This document shows, in pieces, positions 13,001 to 23,786 of a stretch of DNA of 64,000 nucleotides (positions within the stretch are counted from its first letter, which is position 1; each line of letters opens with the position of its first letter). The translations under genes and the position numbers were made by a program. The DNA is from Halichondria panicea (lineage: Eukaryota > Porifera > Demospongiae > Suberitida > Halichondriidae). Under the pieces are notes generated by a model. It had not been told where the DNA came from. It did not search any database and saw only the letters and a list, made by a program, of their open reading frames with translations. The stretch covers positions 4,465,378 through 4,529,377 of the forward strand of contig NC_087381.1 in NCBI RefSeq assembly GCF_963675165.1. Direction: 5' to 3'.

Positions 13001-15647
13001 TGTGTAGAGTGGGTGCACCCCACTCTATATGGCATCCTTCAATGGTCACACCGGCTGTGTTAGAGAACTGCTCTCCTCAGGAGCTGTGGTGGACCTGGCT
13101 GATGAGGTGAGTATCTGTATAGGCAGCATGTTAATTCGTGGGCCATCACATCATTATTTTGGTAATTGCATGCGTACAAATATGGGCATTTTCACCAGTT
13201 CTTAGGTTCTTAGTAATAATCAGAGGAGGTAAGTCGAGGTCAACAGGGTCACTTTTAATGATCATCTTGTTCTGGATTATTGACCTTTGCTTGGATATAG
13301 CAGCTACCGTTTCTGATCGTTAATTTTCCTGCTTGGAAAGCTTGCTATACCTAGATCTATCCAGTGCAGCACACCAGTACATCAACATTTATACCCTAGC
13401 TACTGAAGGCTAATTTCCGTATAATTATTATGGCTTCAAAGAATGCAATTAACGGTCAAAAAAAGGTCAAAGGTTGCAATTAAATCTAGGATATTCTCTC
13501 AAGCTGGTTCATCTGGGGTGCGATAGCTCAACTGATTTCTGCTATGATTTATGAAGAGGATGAAGCTACATGTAGTGGTGATGTATAAACTAAGTCAGTT
13601 TTACATGTAAAACATAAGCCCATGTGGAGTTTTAATTTGTGACCTTTTGACATTACTTCTTCTGGTGATTAATGCACGGGTATAGCTATCAGATGGGCTA
13701 GAAACCTTCAATCGAACTTTCTATCTACTTCCTTCTATCCACTTCCATTCGTTGTGGTGTCATTGTTTTACTGAGCATACACGTTGTTATCCTGCGTTAG
13801 CCGGTATCTGGCTACCGGTTAGCGCATGCGCAAGCAGTCAATACCAGGCCCACTCTTCGAGAAAGTGCGGCCTGGGATCGAGACTAATATTTAGGTAGTA
13901 ACTGGCTTAATATGTATGACTCACTCTTAGAAATTTAGAGCAGTAATTCATAATAATTATTATGGGCCTGATAAATTATGCTCGGAATAATTTTGTGTCT
14001 AAAGAAAAGTTTGGGAATCAATGTCCATTTTTGGTAAATCATTACATTAAGTTTTGCATGACGATGTTCTCAGGGCAAAAAATGTGCGAAGGTGAATATA
14101 GTGCGAAGGTGAATATTATGGATCAGTTCATATCAAATACCGTATACATGTAGCGTGACATTTTCGCTGATTTCGTGGGTTAACAATCCTATATACACGA
14201 AAATTGTTAGAATTATTTGCAAAGATGAAAGACGTGGCTTCCGGTAAGCAGTCATTCCACAAAGTATAAGTGCCTCGAAAATTTCGCGCTATACGGTATG
14301 AGAATCATGATAATTACTATGTCTTACATGTATGTCAGTTGTGTGCTGTGTTTATGTCTAATTTATATTACAGTGGAACCTCCATAAAACGGACACCATT
14401 GGGGAACAGCCTTTTGGCCGTTATAGAGAGGTGGTCTTTGGGAGGTTTCGATTGCCAGCTACATGTATGTATGCTCTATGAGTCATTTCTCGCTGAAAAC
14501 GAATCTTGGAGCTTTGCTAATTGATTCTTAGGCTCATGACAAAAGGCTGTAGCTTCAGCTAGATTTTCACGATTGTGCAAAATAATGCTATCTCAGCAAT
14601 AATTTTTTGCTAATTCTGGGTGTGGCTGTCCGTTATTTTCCATTGCTAAAGCTGATTAGGAATGCTCGTTATACGGAGTAGAGAGGTGGCTGCTCCTGAG
14701 AGGTTGCTTAACATTGAAGTCGTTGTAGTTTCAATCCGGACCTGAGCTTTTGGCTGTTATATAGCGTGTGGTTGCTCTTCGGAGGTGGTCGTTAATGGAG
14801 GTTCCACTGTATGTCACGTTTTGGGGGAATAATCTGCAAGAATTGAAAAATGGGTGAAAAATAAAGCATAATTTATCAGGGCCTATAGCTGTGAATGTCT
14901 GTATTGTTCAATTCATTACTGTGTCTCCACTCTTGTAGGTTGGGGACACTGCACTCATAAAGGCAGTCGAAATGGGAGAGGAAGATACTGTAAGGGAGCT
15001 TCTCTCATCAGGGGCTTCCGTTTTCTGCAGTAATTCAGTGAGCACATGCATGTACTTTATAGAGTATACATGCAGTGTTATAACGGACTCTCTAAATAGC
15101 GGACAGCGTGCCTTGTACCAACTGCTTTTACTATCTAACTAGTGTACTTGCAACCCCAAATAGCGGACACCTCTAAACTCTGGCAAGTTACCTGCACGAA
15201 AAACACATTAATAGCAGAATAATCTCCTATAATGGACAAAGGGTGTGGTGGTTTTAGATATCTACAAGAATGGCGTCCCCTACCTGCTGCTCCACAGCAC
15301 GCATGCAGTCTGAGCTGGATATCATACCTATCAAGTAATTTTTATGCCTCGGTGCGCATGCGCAAGCGAGGTAGTTAATGACTGCATGAACAGAGGTGTC
15401 ATTTGTACCCAAACAGAAATAATTATAATACCCAACCTCTTAATTTGCAATTATCGTTGCTAGTATTGCTTGTCAGCAAAGTACTTGCCATTATTATGCA
15501 TTAGACCACTTTACCTCTTACAATCCTCTTACAATCCCTTAATAATTGTGATCATCATCACAGGATGGAGAGACTGCTTTGATATTGGCCAAGTCATGCC
15601 CTTCAGTATTAAAGCTTTTGGAGGAAGCTGCTGAATCACATCAATAA
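7072..15647 (+). CDS. Ankyrin-repeat protein (288 aa)
   Basis: Nine coding exons, all joined at phase 0: 7072-7161, 7692-7790, 8756-8854, 9278-9379, 9589-9687, 12474-12569, 13008-13106, 14939-15037 and 15564-15647. They give 867 nt, 288 residues plus TAA. Exon 1 encodes MDNVTVHILARDGDLTAMRA, an ankyrin N-cap. Each of the seven middle exons is one 32-34-residue ankyrin repeat of the form G-TPL--A---GH-DCVRELLSSGA-VDLAD. The last exon is a partial repeat. There is no signal peptide, membrane segment or other domain, so the product is probably a cytosolic scaffold or binding protein; the partner cannot be read from sequence. Exons 5 and 6 are separated by a 2.8-kb intron filled with repeats. The extreme similarity of exons and of the intron ends before them points to recent exon duplication. 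A poly(A) signal follows at 15690. Confidence 0.88.
8061..8575 (+). mobile_element. Interspersed element, family of 57403-57923
   Basis: The segment in ankyrin intron 2 is a diverged inverted copy of 57403-57923 in KIF23 intron 7, alignable over its whole ~515 bp. One end is the module ATGCCTCGGTGCGCATGCGC followed by AAGCGAGGTATACGGTA; the other end has GGCATCTCCACCGAGGCATC. No coding capacity is seen, so it is probably a non-autonomous transposon. Confidence 0.75.
9141..9167. repeat. Perfect 27-bp palindrome
   Basis: Arms of 13 bp (left arm CAGGAGTGCATGA) flank one central T, inside ankyrin intron 3. It is perfect on both strands. It may be a tiny foldback element or a protein-binding palindrome. 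Confidence 0.85.
9688..11334. other. Repeat-poor part of ankyrin intron 5
   Basis: This intronic DNA has no recognised gene. It holds a short GGCGAGCGAAGCGAG motif at about 10777 and a (TATG)n microsatellite at about 10826-10851. At 10941 an ATG opens 40 codons (MNSDKTSDKQDPQKQLKRE...) ending near a GGTAACT donor-like site; I could not connect it to any other exon. Confidence 0.5.
11335..12346. mobile_element. Foldback element with tandem-repeat arms
   Basis: The left arm (11335-11473) and right arm (about 12205-12346) are inverted copies, each made of tandem units such as GGTATTTAGTAAACAACTGA. Further in, a second inverted pair (about 11585-11650 and 12005-12060) carries GATTGTATCTGGGTGTGG and its complement plus TAGCCTCG-type palindrome ends. 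The layout resembles foldback (FB) transposons, whose arms are built of short tandem repeats. No transposase frame is visible. Confidence 0.75.
13440..13650 (+). repeat. Dispersed repeat, second copy near 40880
   Basis: The stretch with TATTCTCTCAAGCTGGTT, GATAGCTCAACTGATTT and CTCAGTTTTACA-like motifs is matched by 40880-41085 in the same order and orientation (TATTCTCTTAAGCTGGTT, GATAGCTCAACCGATTT, CTCAGTTTTACACG). It is a dispersed repeat of unknown class. Confidence 0.6.
13962..14887. mobile_element. TIR element carrying a nested MITE
   Basis: The ends are inverted copies: GGGCCTGATAAATTATGCT at the left and its near-complement AGCATAATTTATCAGGGCC at the right (about 14868-14887). The TIR is about 19 bp. 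The element lies in ankyrin intron 7 and contains the MITE at 14371-14809. No coding region is recognised. Confidence 0.65.
14371..14809. mobile_element. Tc1/mariner-type MITE (439 bp)
   Basis: The element starts CAGTGGAACCTCCAT and ends ATGGAGGTTCCACTG, with a TA dinucleotide on both sides (14369-14370 and 14810-14811) as the target duplication. Body phrases such as ACGGACACC and GTTATAGAGAGGTGG recur. TA duplication and the CAGT terminus fit the Tc1/mariner superfamily. It is too short to code for transposase. Confidence 0.85.
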
Positions 15648-17768
15648 TGCGTCATGTGTGTTTTTAGTTCAAGACTTTTGTGTGGAACGAATAAAAAAAT
15701 ATAATGTATTATTACTTTCACCGATATAAGATTATTTTCACTGATATAAGCTCATACTTTTCTTTGAGAAATAAATAACTATGCTGGAGGATTTCCAGTG
15801 GTGTTCTTCAAGTTTGCCTCTTGAAATCACTAGAAGTCGATCATGATGGGGAAGCTCATCCATAACAATTCCACGTTGGTAATGTAATTTAGTGGTCTTA
15901 ATCACTATTGCCTCACCCCGGGGATTAGACCAATCACATGCATGATCTAATCCCCTGGTGTATACAGAGGAGGAGGTACGTACGACACGAGTACCTCGGT
16001 TATGTTTTATCACGTTCAAAATTCAACAATTAAAGTCATTGTTGCGTGACTGACTTATTAACTTTTTAAGTTTAGCCTGAACGAGTTACTCGTGTCGGAC
16101 CTCCTGAGTCCTCCTCAGCACATCGTTATGGTATACATGTAGTTCCTAGTACGACACAGGCCCGGGTTATGTGGGGATTAATTAGGCATCTAAGTCCCCC
16201 TATATAGGTAGGGAGGCAACCTATCCCTGGTAGGGGGGGGGGGGGGGGGGAGTCATTGTTGGTTTGACAAGTGCATATAACTCAATAATTATGCCTTGAG
16301 GCGAAGCTGCACGAGGATACGGTAAAGCTGACTGTGTGTGTGTGTGTGTTAGTCCTTTATCCTTGAGTAGTAGTGGCCATTTGTTAACTTGACCTCTTTC
16401 CAGACACACCCCTTATTCCTGTACGTGAATGTATGTGCATGCGCGCTCATCCCATGTGCTTGTGAGAGAATCCATTTTGAACCCCAGATTAGGCCTCTCA
16501 TGCAGGTCGGTTAAGGCCATTTTTCTTGAAATTGAAGAAAAAGTGTAGTATAAAGAACTACCATTTTTTGTAAAAAAATCTTTTCAATTACACATTATTT
16601 TTCACAAAATGTACATGTATTGTAAACAGGAATACTTTTCATCTGATAACATTATTACCATGGTTACTATCTTGGTATGTGCGTTAACTGTGACCAAATA
16701 CGGCTTACCTTATCCAATAGTTTTGAAAATGCTGCCTCCAATACCAAGTTGTAGAAAGCAATGTTGGTATCAAAAGAAAGCTCTTAGTGAGGTCTACTAT
16801 ATAGCAATGTGGATATTTGGTGTGAGCTCATTTTAGCTCTGATTATAGCAACTTTATTGAAAAAATGCTCAAAAAACGTGAAATTTATGATTTGCATGTA
16901 TGCTTACTGTGCAAAATACGTGATAGCAGCCCTAAATATCCACTTCCATTGTACTGTAGTAAGAGCTTTTTTTTATACTAAGATTGAACCATGAAAGTGA
17001 TTATTGGTGACAGCGTTCTTTAGTTAAAGTAAATCGCAAGTTAATGTACACAACAATTAGTAACCATGGCAACGGTGTTATCATCCTGATCCATTTTATG
17101 TATCTAATTAGCCTCATTCACCGGCTAGCGGGAAGTGCGGCCTGGGATCGAGGCTAGTATCTAATATGAATTCCGAATAAAAAGGTGCACAATGAAACCA
17201 TTACACAATGACAATGAGTAGACTGCAATGCACTCTCATTTATGGCCAATATTTGTGAAACGGTCTTAATTAGCCAATTGCAACCTGAGCAGGCAAATAA
17301 TTTATTATGCTCTTTTCCCCCTATATTATATATTCTGTTTTAATTTGAGCACTGCCTCAAATTCAGCCTATTTTGCCTGTCGAAAGAACCCATAATGCCC
17401 CACATTAACGTCTTTTTTCAAGTATTAGTAACAAATCTTGTTGTATTAATTGCATTTGTAACAAAACTGAAGGTTCAACATAATATATAAATACACATTC
17501 AGCAGCAGCCGAGGACCATTGCATGGATTTGCACAAAACTGACCTAATTCACAATTTTAACCTATTTCCCAATTATGTGGGCATAATGACCTATTATGCT
17601 CTATGCCGGCATAATTTGCCAGGGCCTATATACCTTAGATCCTGGCAGAATCTTTTCTCCAGCTGGTAAGCCGCAAAAAACAAACAATGATACCATAATA
17701 GATACAATCAGGAGTGCAATAGATGCATGTACACAAGTCTTGTTATAGATACCATAATACGGTATTCA
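15648..17768. other. Gene-free region with small repeats
   Basis: I recognise no gene here. A small foldback has arms at about 15967-15995 and 16079-16106 (ACGACACGAGTACCTCG and complement). A second short inverted pair, GGGGATTAGA/TCTAATCCCC, lies at about 15918-15955. A run of 18 G sits at 16233-16250. A repeat end module lies at about 16287-16325, and the DNA to 16490 resembles, inverted, the segments near 24700 and 30110. Half a TAGCCTCG palindrome is at about 17110-17155. AT-rich DNA with ATTATGCTC motifs fills 17230-17635. Confidence 0.6.
15690..15695 (+). terminator. Poly(A) signal of ankyrin gene
   Basis: AATAAA lies 43 bp after the TAA stop of the ankyrin gene, in the right place for its 3' end processing. 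Confidence 0.6.
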
Positions 17769-18078
17769 TGCTTTTGGGTGCATGCGTATAATAATTATTG
17801 TAACTACATGTAAAACGAGTGGTGCAATTAAGCTGCGCTGTGCTAATTATGCCTCTCGCCTCTATATATATATGCATACACAAGTCTTTTCTTCTTGGTT
17901 ATAGATGATAATAATAATTACACTTTCTTCTCATTCTCATTACTATTCTTACAGACAACAGACTTGACAATACTTTTTGAGCGAAAACAAAACATGGTGA
18001 GAGGCATTAGCACAGCGCAGCTTGCACCACTCGTTTTACATGCAGTTACAATTATTATACACATGCACCCAAAAGCGT
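17769..18078. mobile_element. Foldback element, ~85-bp arms
   Basis: The left arm (17769-17860) and right arm (17996-18078) are inverted near-copies, with GCTTTTGGGTGCATG, AAAACGAGTGGTGCAA and GCTGCGCTGTGCTAAT on the left and their complements on the right. About 135 bp of unpaired DNA separates them. The inner arm end GCCTCTCGCC also recurs in the sulfotransferase block spacers. Confidence 0.8.
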
Positions 18079-18079
18079 A

Positions 18080-19399
18080 TACCGTATATGCTCGATCAGA
18101 GGCCGCTCTTGTATAAAGGCCGCACTCAAATAGTAGCCTCCCTTGCTAGCAAAATGAAACATTTAGTAGCCGCTCTCAAATAGTAGCCTCAGTGTATGGA
18201 ACGCCGTTTGCGACAAAATTCAGACAGAATTAATTGGCGTGTGCATCCAAATAAAATCGATTTTTGAAGATCGATTTCTAATAATCGATTTTTGGCAGTT
18301 GATATTCGATTTACACGTGAACAATCTTTGACAAATTCGATTATTGATATCTGCTAATGGACTTTGATAAACGAAATTCGATTTTTACTAATCGATTTTT
18401 AGACTATGAAAATCGATTCAATAATCGATTTTTGATAATCAATTTTTGAAAATCGATTACAAAAATCGCAATTGATTGATACTAGCCTCGAATCCAGGCC
18501 GATTAAAATGGATTCAAGGCTACAGTTAGGCCTCCCTTGAAACTCAGAACATGCACAAACTCCTTCTCCGCGTCCTGGAATTAAAGCTTGGCTTGGTTAG
18601 CTATCTCACATGATAGACTATAACGCAAAAGCGAAACATTATTGTTTTTTGGAACCATTAAAAAGAAGGGCCATAAGTCACAGTAAAATCATTAATTTTA
18701 GAACTGTTCAGTTGATGCTATCTTATTTAGTTCCTTCGTGCAGCCATTTTCGTATGCTTTCTCGCCAGCACTGTTTTATTTGGCCATCTTGTGTGTGCTT
18801 AGAGAGCTGAGAAAGAGTTTGGTGATTCCAGATAGAATAGAAGTCATGAATAGTGGCTTCTTCAATGCAAAATTTCTCTAAGGATAGTCTCACGTGATAC
18901 AGCTTTAGACAGGGGCCCCCCCAGCCCACCTCAGAGCAGTTCTAAAATCGATTATCAAAAATCGAATTTCAATAATCAAAAATTGAATATCAGATCCATT
19001 GTCAAAGATCGTTCACGTGTAAATCGAAAATCAACTGTAAAAAATCGATTATTAAAAATCGATTTTATATTGGATGCACACGCCTATCACATTCTGCCTG
19101 AATTTTGTCGCAAACGGCGTTCCATATCAGTGAACTTTGACTCTAGCATTTCTGCAGGTGGCAGCCAAAAAAATTATTACTAGCAGCTAGCTACATGTAC
19201 GTACGTAGCTATGAGTAGCAGCTTGTTAGTGCTTCACAAAGACTTTCTCATGGCAGAGTTCAAGTTTATGCAGGTGAAAACAACTTTTGATGACAAACTG
19301 GAGCTAATAAACACCGCTCTTGAACAGTGGCCCTCTTGAATTGTAGCCTCCTCTTCGAAACATTTAGTAGCCGCGGCTCCTGATCAAGCATATACGGTA
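18080..19399. mobile_element. Large foldback with AAAATCGATTTT arms
   Basis: The ends are inverted: TACCGTATATGCTCGATCAG at 18080 and CTGATCAAGCATATACGGTA ending at 19399. Inside, 18200-18480 and 18935-19130 are inverted copies dominated by self-complementary AAAATCGATTTT units; both carry GGAACGCCGTTTGCGACAAA or its complement. Open frames within it show no family motif. It looks like a non-autonomous transposon. Confidence 0.8.
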
Positions 19400-19561
19400 T
19401 TCGTGGTTGAAGCTCTGACTACAAATATTTTACCCACGAATGAAGTGACCTTGTCCACCTTTACCTGCAGTGCAAGCAAGAGCAGCAACCACGAAAATGT
19501 TATCCACGAAGTGACGTACTCAACTACGAATTGTTTTGCCCTGAAAATTACCCGCTATACG

Positions 19562-19732
19562 TTACCATTTATATTTTTTTTTACTAATACAAGCATAATT
19601 ATAAGGATCAAGGACAAAAACCAAGTAGCAACTGAATGCTAAAAGGTACCATTTATAATTTTTTTTACAATGATTTAATACAAGCATAATTATAAGGATT
19701 AAGGACAAAAACCAAGTAGCAACTGAATGCTA
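19562..19732 (+). repeat. Direct tandem duplication, ~85 bp x2
   Basis: Two adjacent near-copies share TACCATTTATA, CAAGCATAATTATAAGGAT and AACCAAGTAGCAACTGAATG. The upstream 19393-19566 segment has opposed TATACGGTA/CCGCTATACG-type ends. Confidence 0.75.
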
Positions 19733-19814
19733 ATTATGTATAAAGGTAGCCCTAAAGAAAAAAACAAAAACAAACGACATGGCAGAAATAATACATGTGC
19801 CCACACACACTCAA

Positions 19815-20943
19815 TCACGTCCACAGTTTGTACGTTCTAGTCCTCCCCAGAAACTGGACTGTTGTCACTGACATAGAAACGCGAGCGACTATTGCACAGT
19901 TGAGACACTGGCTTTTTTAGAGTCAACTTTAGTTTTCTTCTTCTAGTCTAAGCAAGGTAGCAGGGGAAACTCTCTCTCCACACCACATGGATGTAAGTGT
20001 GCCCAATCACGTCCACAGTTTGTACGTTCTAGTCCTCCCCAGAAACTGGACTGTTGTCACTGACATAGAAACGCGAGCGACTATTGCACAGTTGAGACAC
20101 TGGATTTTTAGAGTCAACTTTAGTTTTCTTCTTCTAGTCTAAGCAAGGTAGCAGGGGAAACTCTCTCCACACCACATGGATGTAAGTGTGCCCAATCACG
20201 TCCACAGTTTGTACGTTCTAGTCCTCCCCAGAAACTGGACTGTTGTCACTGACATAGAAACGCGAGCGACTATTGCACAGTTGAGACACTGGCTTTTTAG
20301 AGTCAACTTTAGTTTTCTTCTTCTAGTCTAAGCAAGGTAGCAGGGGAAACTCTCTCCACACCACATGGATGTAAGTGTGCCCAATCACGTCCACAGTTTG
20401 TACGTTCTAGTCCTCCCCAGAAACTGGACTGTTGTTACTGACATAAAAACGCGAGCGACTATTGCACAGTTGAGACACTGGCTTTTTAGAGTCAACTTTA
20501 AGAACCAGTTTTCTTCTTCTAGTCTAAGCAAGGTAGCAGGGGAAATCCTCTCCACACCACATGGATGTAAGTGTGCCCAATCACGTCCAGTCCTCCCCAG
20601 AAACTGGACTGTTGTTACTGACATAGAAACGCGAGCGACTATTGCACAGTTGAGACACTGGCTTTTTAGAGTCAACTTTAAGAACCAGTTTTCTTCTTCT
20701 AGTCTAAGCAAGGTAGCAGGGGAAATCCTCTCCACACCACATGGATGTAAGTGTGCCCAATCATGTCCACAGTTTGTACGTTCTAGTCCTCCCCAGAAAC
20801 TGGACTGTTGTTACTGACATAGAAACGTGAGCGACTATTGCACAGTTGAGACACTGGCTTTTTAGTTAGAAGAACCAGTTTTCTTCTTCTAGTCTGAACA
20901 AGATAGCAGGGGAAACCCTCTCCACACCACATGGATGTAAGTG
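19815..20943 (+). repeat. Tandem repeat, ~190-bp unit x6
   Basis: Units begin with TCACGTCCACAGTTTGTACG or a variant at 19815, 20007, 20196, 20385, 20581 (shortened) and 20761, with periods of 192, 189, 189, 196 and 180 bp. Each unit includes a pyrimidine tract ending CTTCTTCTAG and, about 45 bp later, ATGGATGTAAGTG, so an acceptor-donor pair is repeated. Long open frames on both strands here reflect the repeat. The unit is not recognised as a known gene. Confidence 0.85.
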
Positions 20944-21486
20944 TGCTGTATCTAGCACATAATTCTGTGTCCATGTAGATCCCTGCACAAAGCATCCGCA
21001 CACATACCCTGATGTCATTTTTTATGACGTGCCTCAAGATAATTTAAAAGGAGTTCATCTCAAGTGGTGGACATGACGACTTTAAAATACTAGTGATTGT
21101 TCCAGCTAATGTTGTCCCGCTCGCAGCAGGGCCCAGGGACCTCAGTCTGTAGGCATTAAAGTACAACCGAACCTTAATTGCCTCCAAGGATGTGTTTGTG
21201 ATGTCATCCTAGCGCCTGAAGGCATTCAGTCTGCAGTGCAGTACGTCTGTCCTACTTGAGGTGGAAGATAGTCTAGTCATGTACAGCCAACAGGAATCAG
21301 TCTGCAGTACGTCCTAGCTACTTGACTCAAGTCTTGAGCCAGTAGGACTGACAACAGTGGACCTCTACACTGTCGGTCTCCTTGGCTCGATCCATGGGTC
21401 CCACACACCACGTAGAAGATTAGAACTAGAAATCTTCAACCTAGTTAGGCCCACGTGGCGGTAGTGGGCTCACTTTACAAGGGGTG
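20944..21486. other. Unassigned intergenic DNA
   Basis: I see no gene. The phrase CAGTCTGCAGT followed by CGTC recurs at about 21229 and 21299, and the stretch may be an old repeat remnant. Confidence 0.4.
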
Positions 21487-22424
21487 ATAAAACAGGAAAT
21501 GAGGAAATGAGAAATGAGGAAATAAGAAAATTTAATAGGAAATGAAGAAATGAGAACGAGAAATGAGAAACAAGCTGTTAGGCGCAGGCAGAGCAAGTCT
21601 GAAGACGAAGCTAGCATCTACTGAGCTACAGGTACCTCCTGGTGCTCTGCCACCATACAGGCATACTAACTTATGTTCCTCTGTCAGCTGGTACACGGTG
21701 TGACACTCTACCTCTATCTACTTGTGTGCCATGTACGACTGGCATGGTTCAGACATCAGATCTACGTACCTACGTAACGGTACTTACATGTACTGTCCTA
21801 CAGTCCCACAGTCCCAAACAATTTACCTAGCTATGCGTGGCTATACTCATTCACCGATTTCACAATCTGGTGGGCAAGTGATAGTCAATGGACTGGACTC
21901 AATGTCAACATCTACATGTAAGCAACAGCAAAGAAACTTCCAAAACTGTTTGTCAAACCAAGCAATTTCTAATCTTCCAGTCATGTCGTAAAGCTGCAGG
22001 AAGTAATGACATTAGTACACTGTACTGGTATCATATCCAATCTCGCTACAGGGTGAATAAAGCAATTCCCATTACCATTCTCACAAGCAATGCCTATATA
22101 GTGAAGGCTGATGCTAATGAAAGAAAGCTCACTGTGCCATCTGAAGCGATGTAAAATTTAATTCCTACAATGTGTCTGACAACCTGTACTGTGTGGAGGT
22201 GCCTATAATTATATATGAAACTTCTCGGTGCTACTATATATATTTAAAATACTTAGTCACCTACTAGCATCTTGGCTGATATCAGTCATTATTGTGCATC
22301 TATTATCAATCGATGTCATAATTAATTTTGTGTACCCATGGTGATGATCATAACCTATTTCTTATTTCTTCATTTCCTATTTCTTATTTCCTCATTTCAT
22401 TTCTCATTTCTCATTCCCTGTACA
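21487..22424. mobile_element. Foldback element, GGAAATGA-repeat arms
   Basis: The left arm (about 21490-21575) is built of GGAAATGA, GAAATGAG and GGAAATAAG units; the right arm (about 22350-22424) is the same array inverted (TTTCATTTCTCATTTCTC). The ~770-bp centre has several short open frames without a family match. As with 11335-12346, arms made of short tandem repeats resemble FB-type transposons. Confidence 0.7.
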
Positions 22425-22428
22425 GTGG

Positions 22429-23474
22429 TTTGCAGAACAGTTGTCATACTCAGATAGGCAGTAGGCGGTGGCTCTTAAGTGTGTTGTGGTTTTGTGGTCT
22501 TTTCACACTATAGACCTTTTACTCATGATCAATCATGACAGCAACCTTAAAAGAGTTTTTCCCCATGAACTGTATGTTGAGCTGTACAACCTTTAATGAA
22601 TATGGTGTATACCTTCCCGGATCCCACAAGAAAAGTACTGAAAAGTAGTTTCCCATGATGATTCATGAGTCTATACATGTACAAGTAAACAGACTAGACC
22701 TTTTTACTCATGAATCATCATGGAATGACCTTTTTTAAAGTTGCTGTCAAGAGCTAAACTGCCCATCACTTTTAATAATCCTCTGAATATGGTGCAGCAG
22801 GAGCAGCACTGAAGAGAGTATAGTACAATTCAAATTTACTAAACACGCAGCGTTGATTAAATTTTAAACTAATTTTCAGTACTTTTCTTGTGGGAAGATA
22901 TACAACATAATTATTCATTAAAGGTTGTACAGCTTAACATATACATGTAGTTTACAGGGTTTTGCAGAATCTTTGCAATATCCACAAAAAAGCGTTTTGC
23001 GTTGAGCGTTCCTTATAAGGTTATCTGTGGTCAACCATAAAGTTGTAGATCTTAGTCAGCATGTCAACAATGCACTATTCCAAACAGTTGATGGATCAAC
23101 TTGAAGATTCTCAGCAACACTTTGATAAGACAGTCCAAGCAGCTCTGTCTGATGCACTATTCTCCACCTTATATCCCCTTGGTCAGCTTTTTTCACAAGA
23201 AAAAGCCATTTTGTTTTTGAATTTTGCTTCCCAATCAGACTTGGCATTTCACCACAATGTGTATATGACACCACAATGTGTAAACATTAGATATCCATAT
23301 AAGGAACACTCTACACCCTCTATTTCAAAGATTCTGCAAAACCCTGTATGGGAAGTTGCTGTCATGATTGATCATGAGGAAAGGTCTATATATAGTGTGA
23401 AAAGACCACAAAACCACAACACACTTAAGAGCCACCGCCTACTGCCTATCTGAGTATGACAACTGTTCTGCAAA
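22429..23474. mobile_element. Tc1/IS630-type element remnant, long TIRs
   Basis: Inverted arms of about 117-123 bp (22429-22545 and 23352-23474) start TTTGCAGAACAGTTGTCATA and end with the complement. A second pair (about 22575-22640 and 22875-22950; CCCACAAGAAAAGTACTGAA and complement) and a third (CAGGGTTTTGCAGAATCTTTG-type, about 22956 and 23324) are nested within. The minus strand carries a transposase N-terminal remnant. The right end directly abuts the sulfotransferase pseudogene at 23475, whose 5' part is absent. Confidence 0.8.
23056..23274 (-). pseudogene. Transposase helix-turn-helix remnant (Tc1/IS630-like)
   Basis: The minus-strand frame contains DIRWRIVHQTELLGLSYQSV followed by AENLQVDPSTVW. 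This is the shape of the first helix-turn-helix of Tc1/IS630-family transposases (basic DLRWR-IV, then GLSY--VA--L-V--STV). Only 72 codons remain and the catalytic DDE/D part is absent, so it is a fossil DNA-binding domain. It lies inside the TIR element 22429-23474, which supports the class assignment. Confidence 0.7.
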
Positions 23475-23786
23475 GAGATTTTTTTTTCTCTTTAGCTGAT
23501 TCTGTTGCTAACATTTCTCAGTCAATAACTTCTGGAGATCGGCTTTTGGAAATTCACAACCATGAGTTAGTATCTCATCCTGAAGATACTGTCTTCAAGT
23601 TGTGCCAATTTCTGAACATTGATTGCCCAAGAGATTATCTAAAATTGTGTGCAGCAAAAGTGTTTCCGAAAATATCGAGATCAAGATTTACTGTGGACTG
23701 GCCGGAAGAGATGAAGAAAATTGTGCAGAGCCATCTTGAACTGTATCCCTTTTTTTAACGATTATTCATTTGAAAGTTTAATGTAG
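23475..23786 (+). pseudogene. Sulfotransferase 3' fragment (psi-1)
   Basis: The segment is nearly identical to the last third of the intact gene at 24992-26053, from FFFSLADSVANIS to LELYPFF. It starts exactly at the end of the transposon at 23474, so everything upstream, including both PAPS-binding motifs, is gone. One extra T in the run after the LELYP codons makes a premature TAA and removes the last ten residues. It is the plus-strand partner in duplicated block 1 of the copy at 31614-32146. Confidence 0.9.

Noticed and set aside
20365-20817. 150-codon open frame and its antisense frames
   Set aside because: They are created by the ~190-bp tandem repeat; the repeated peptide has no recognised domain.
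19815-20943. CRISPR-like regular repeat
   Set aside because: The copies are head-to-tail with no unique spacers, and the genome is eukaryotic.
21642-22154. Overlapping open frames of 62-89 codons
   Set aside because: They sit inside the foldback element 21487-22424 and show no family features.
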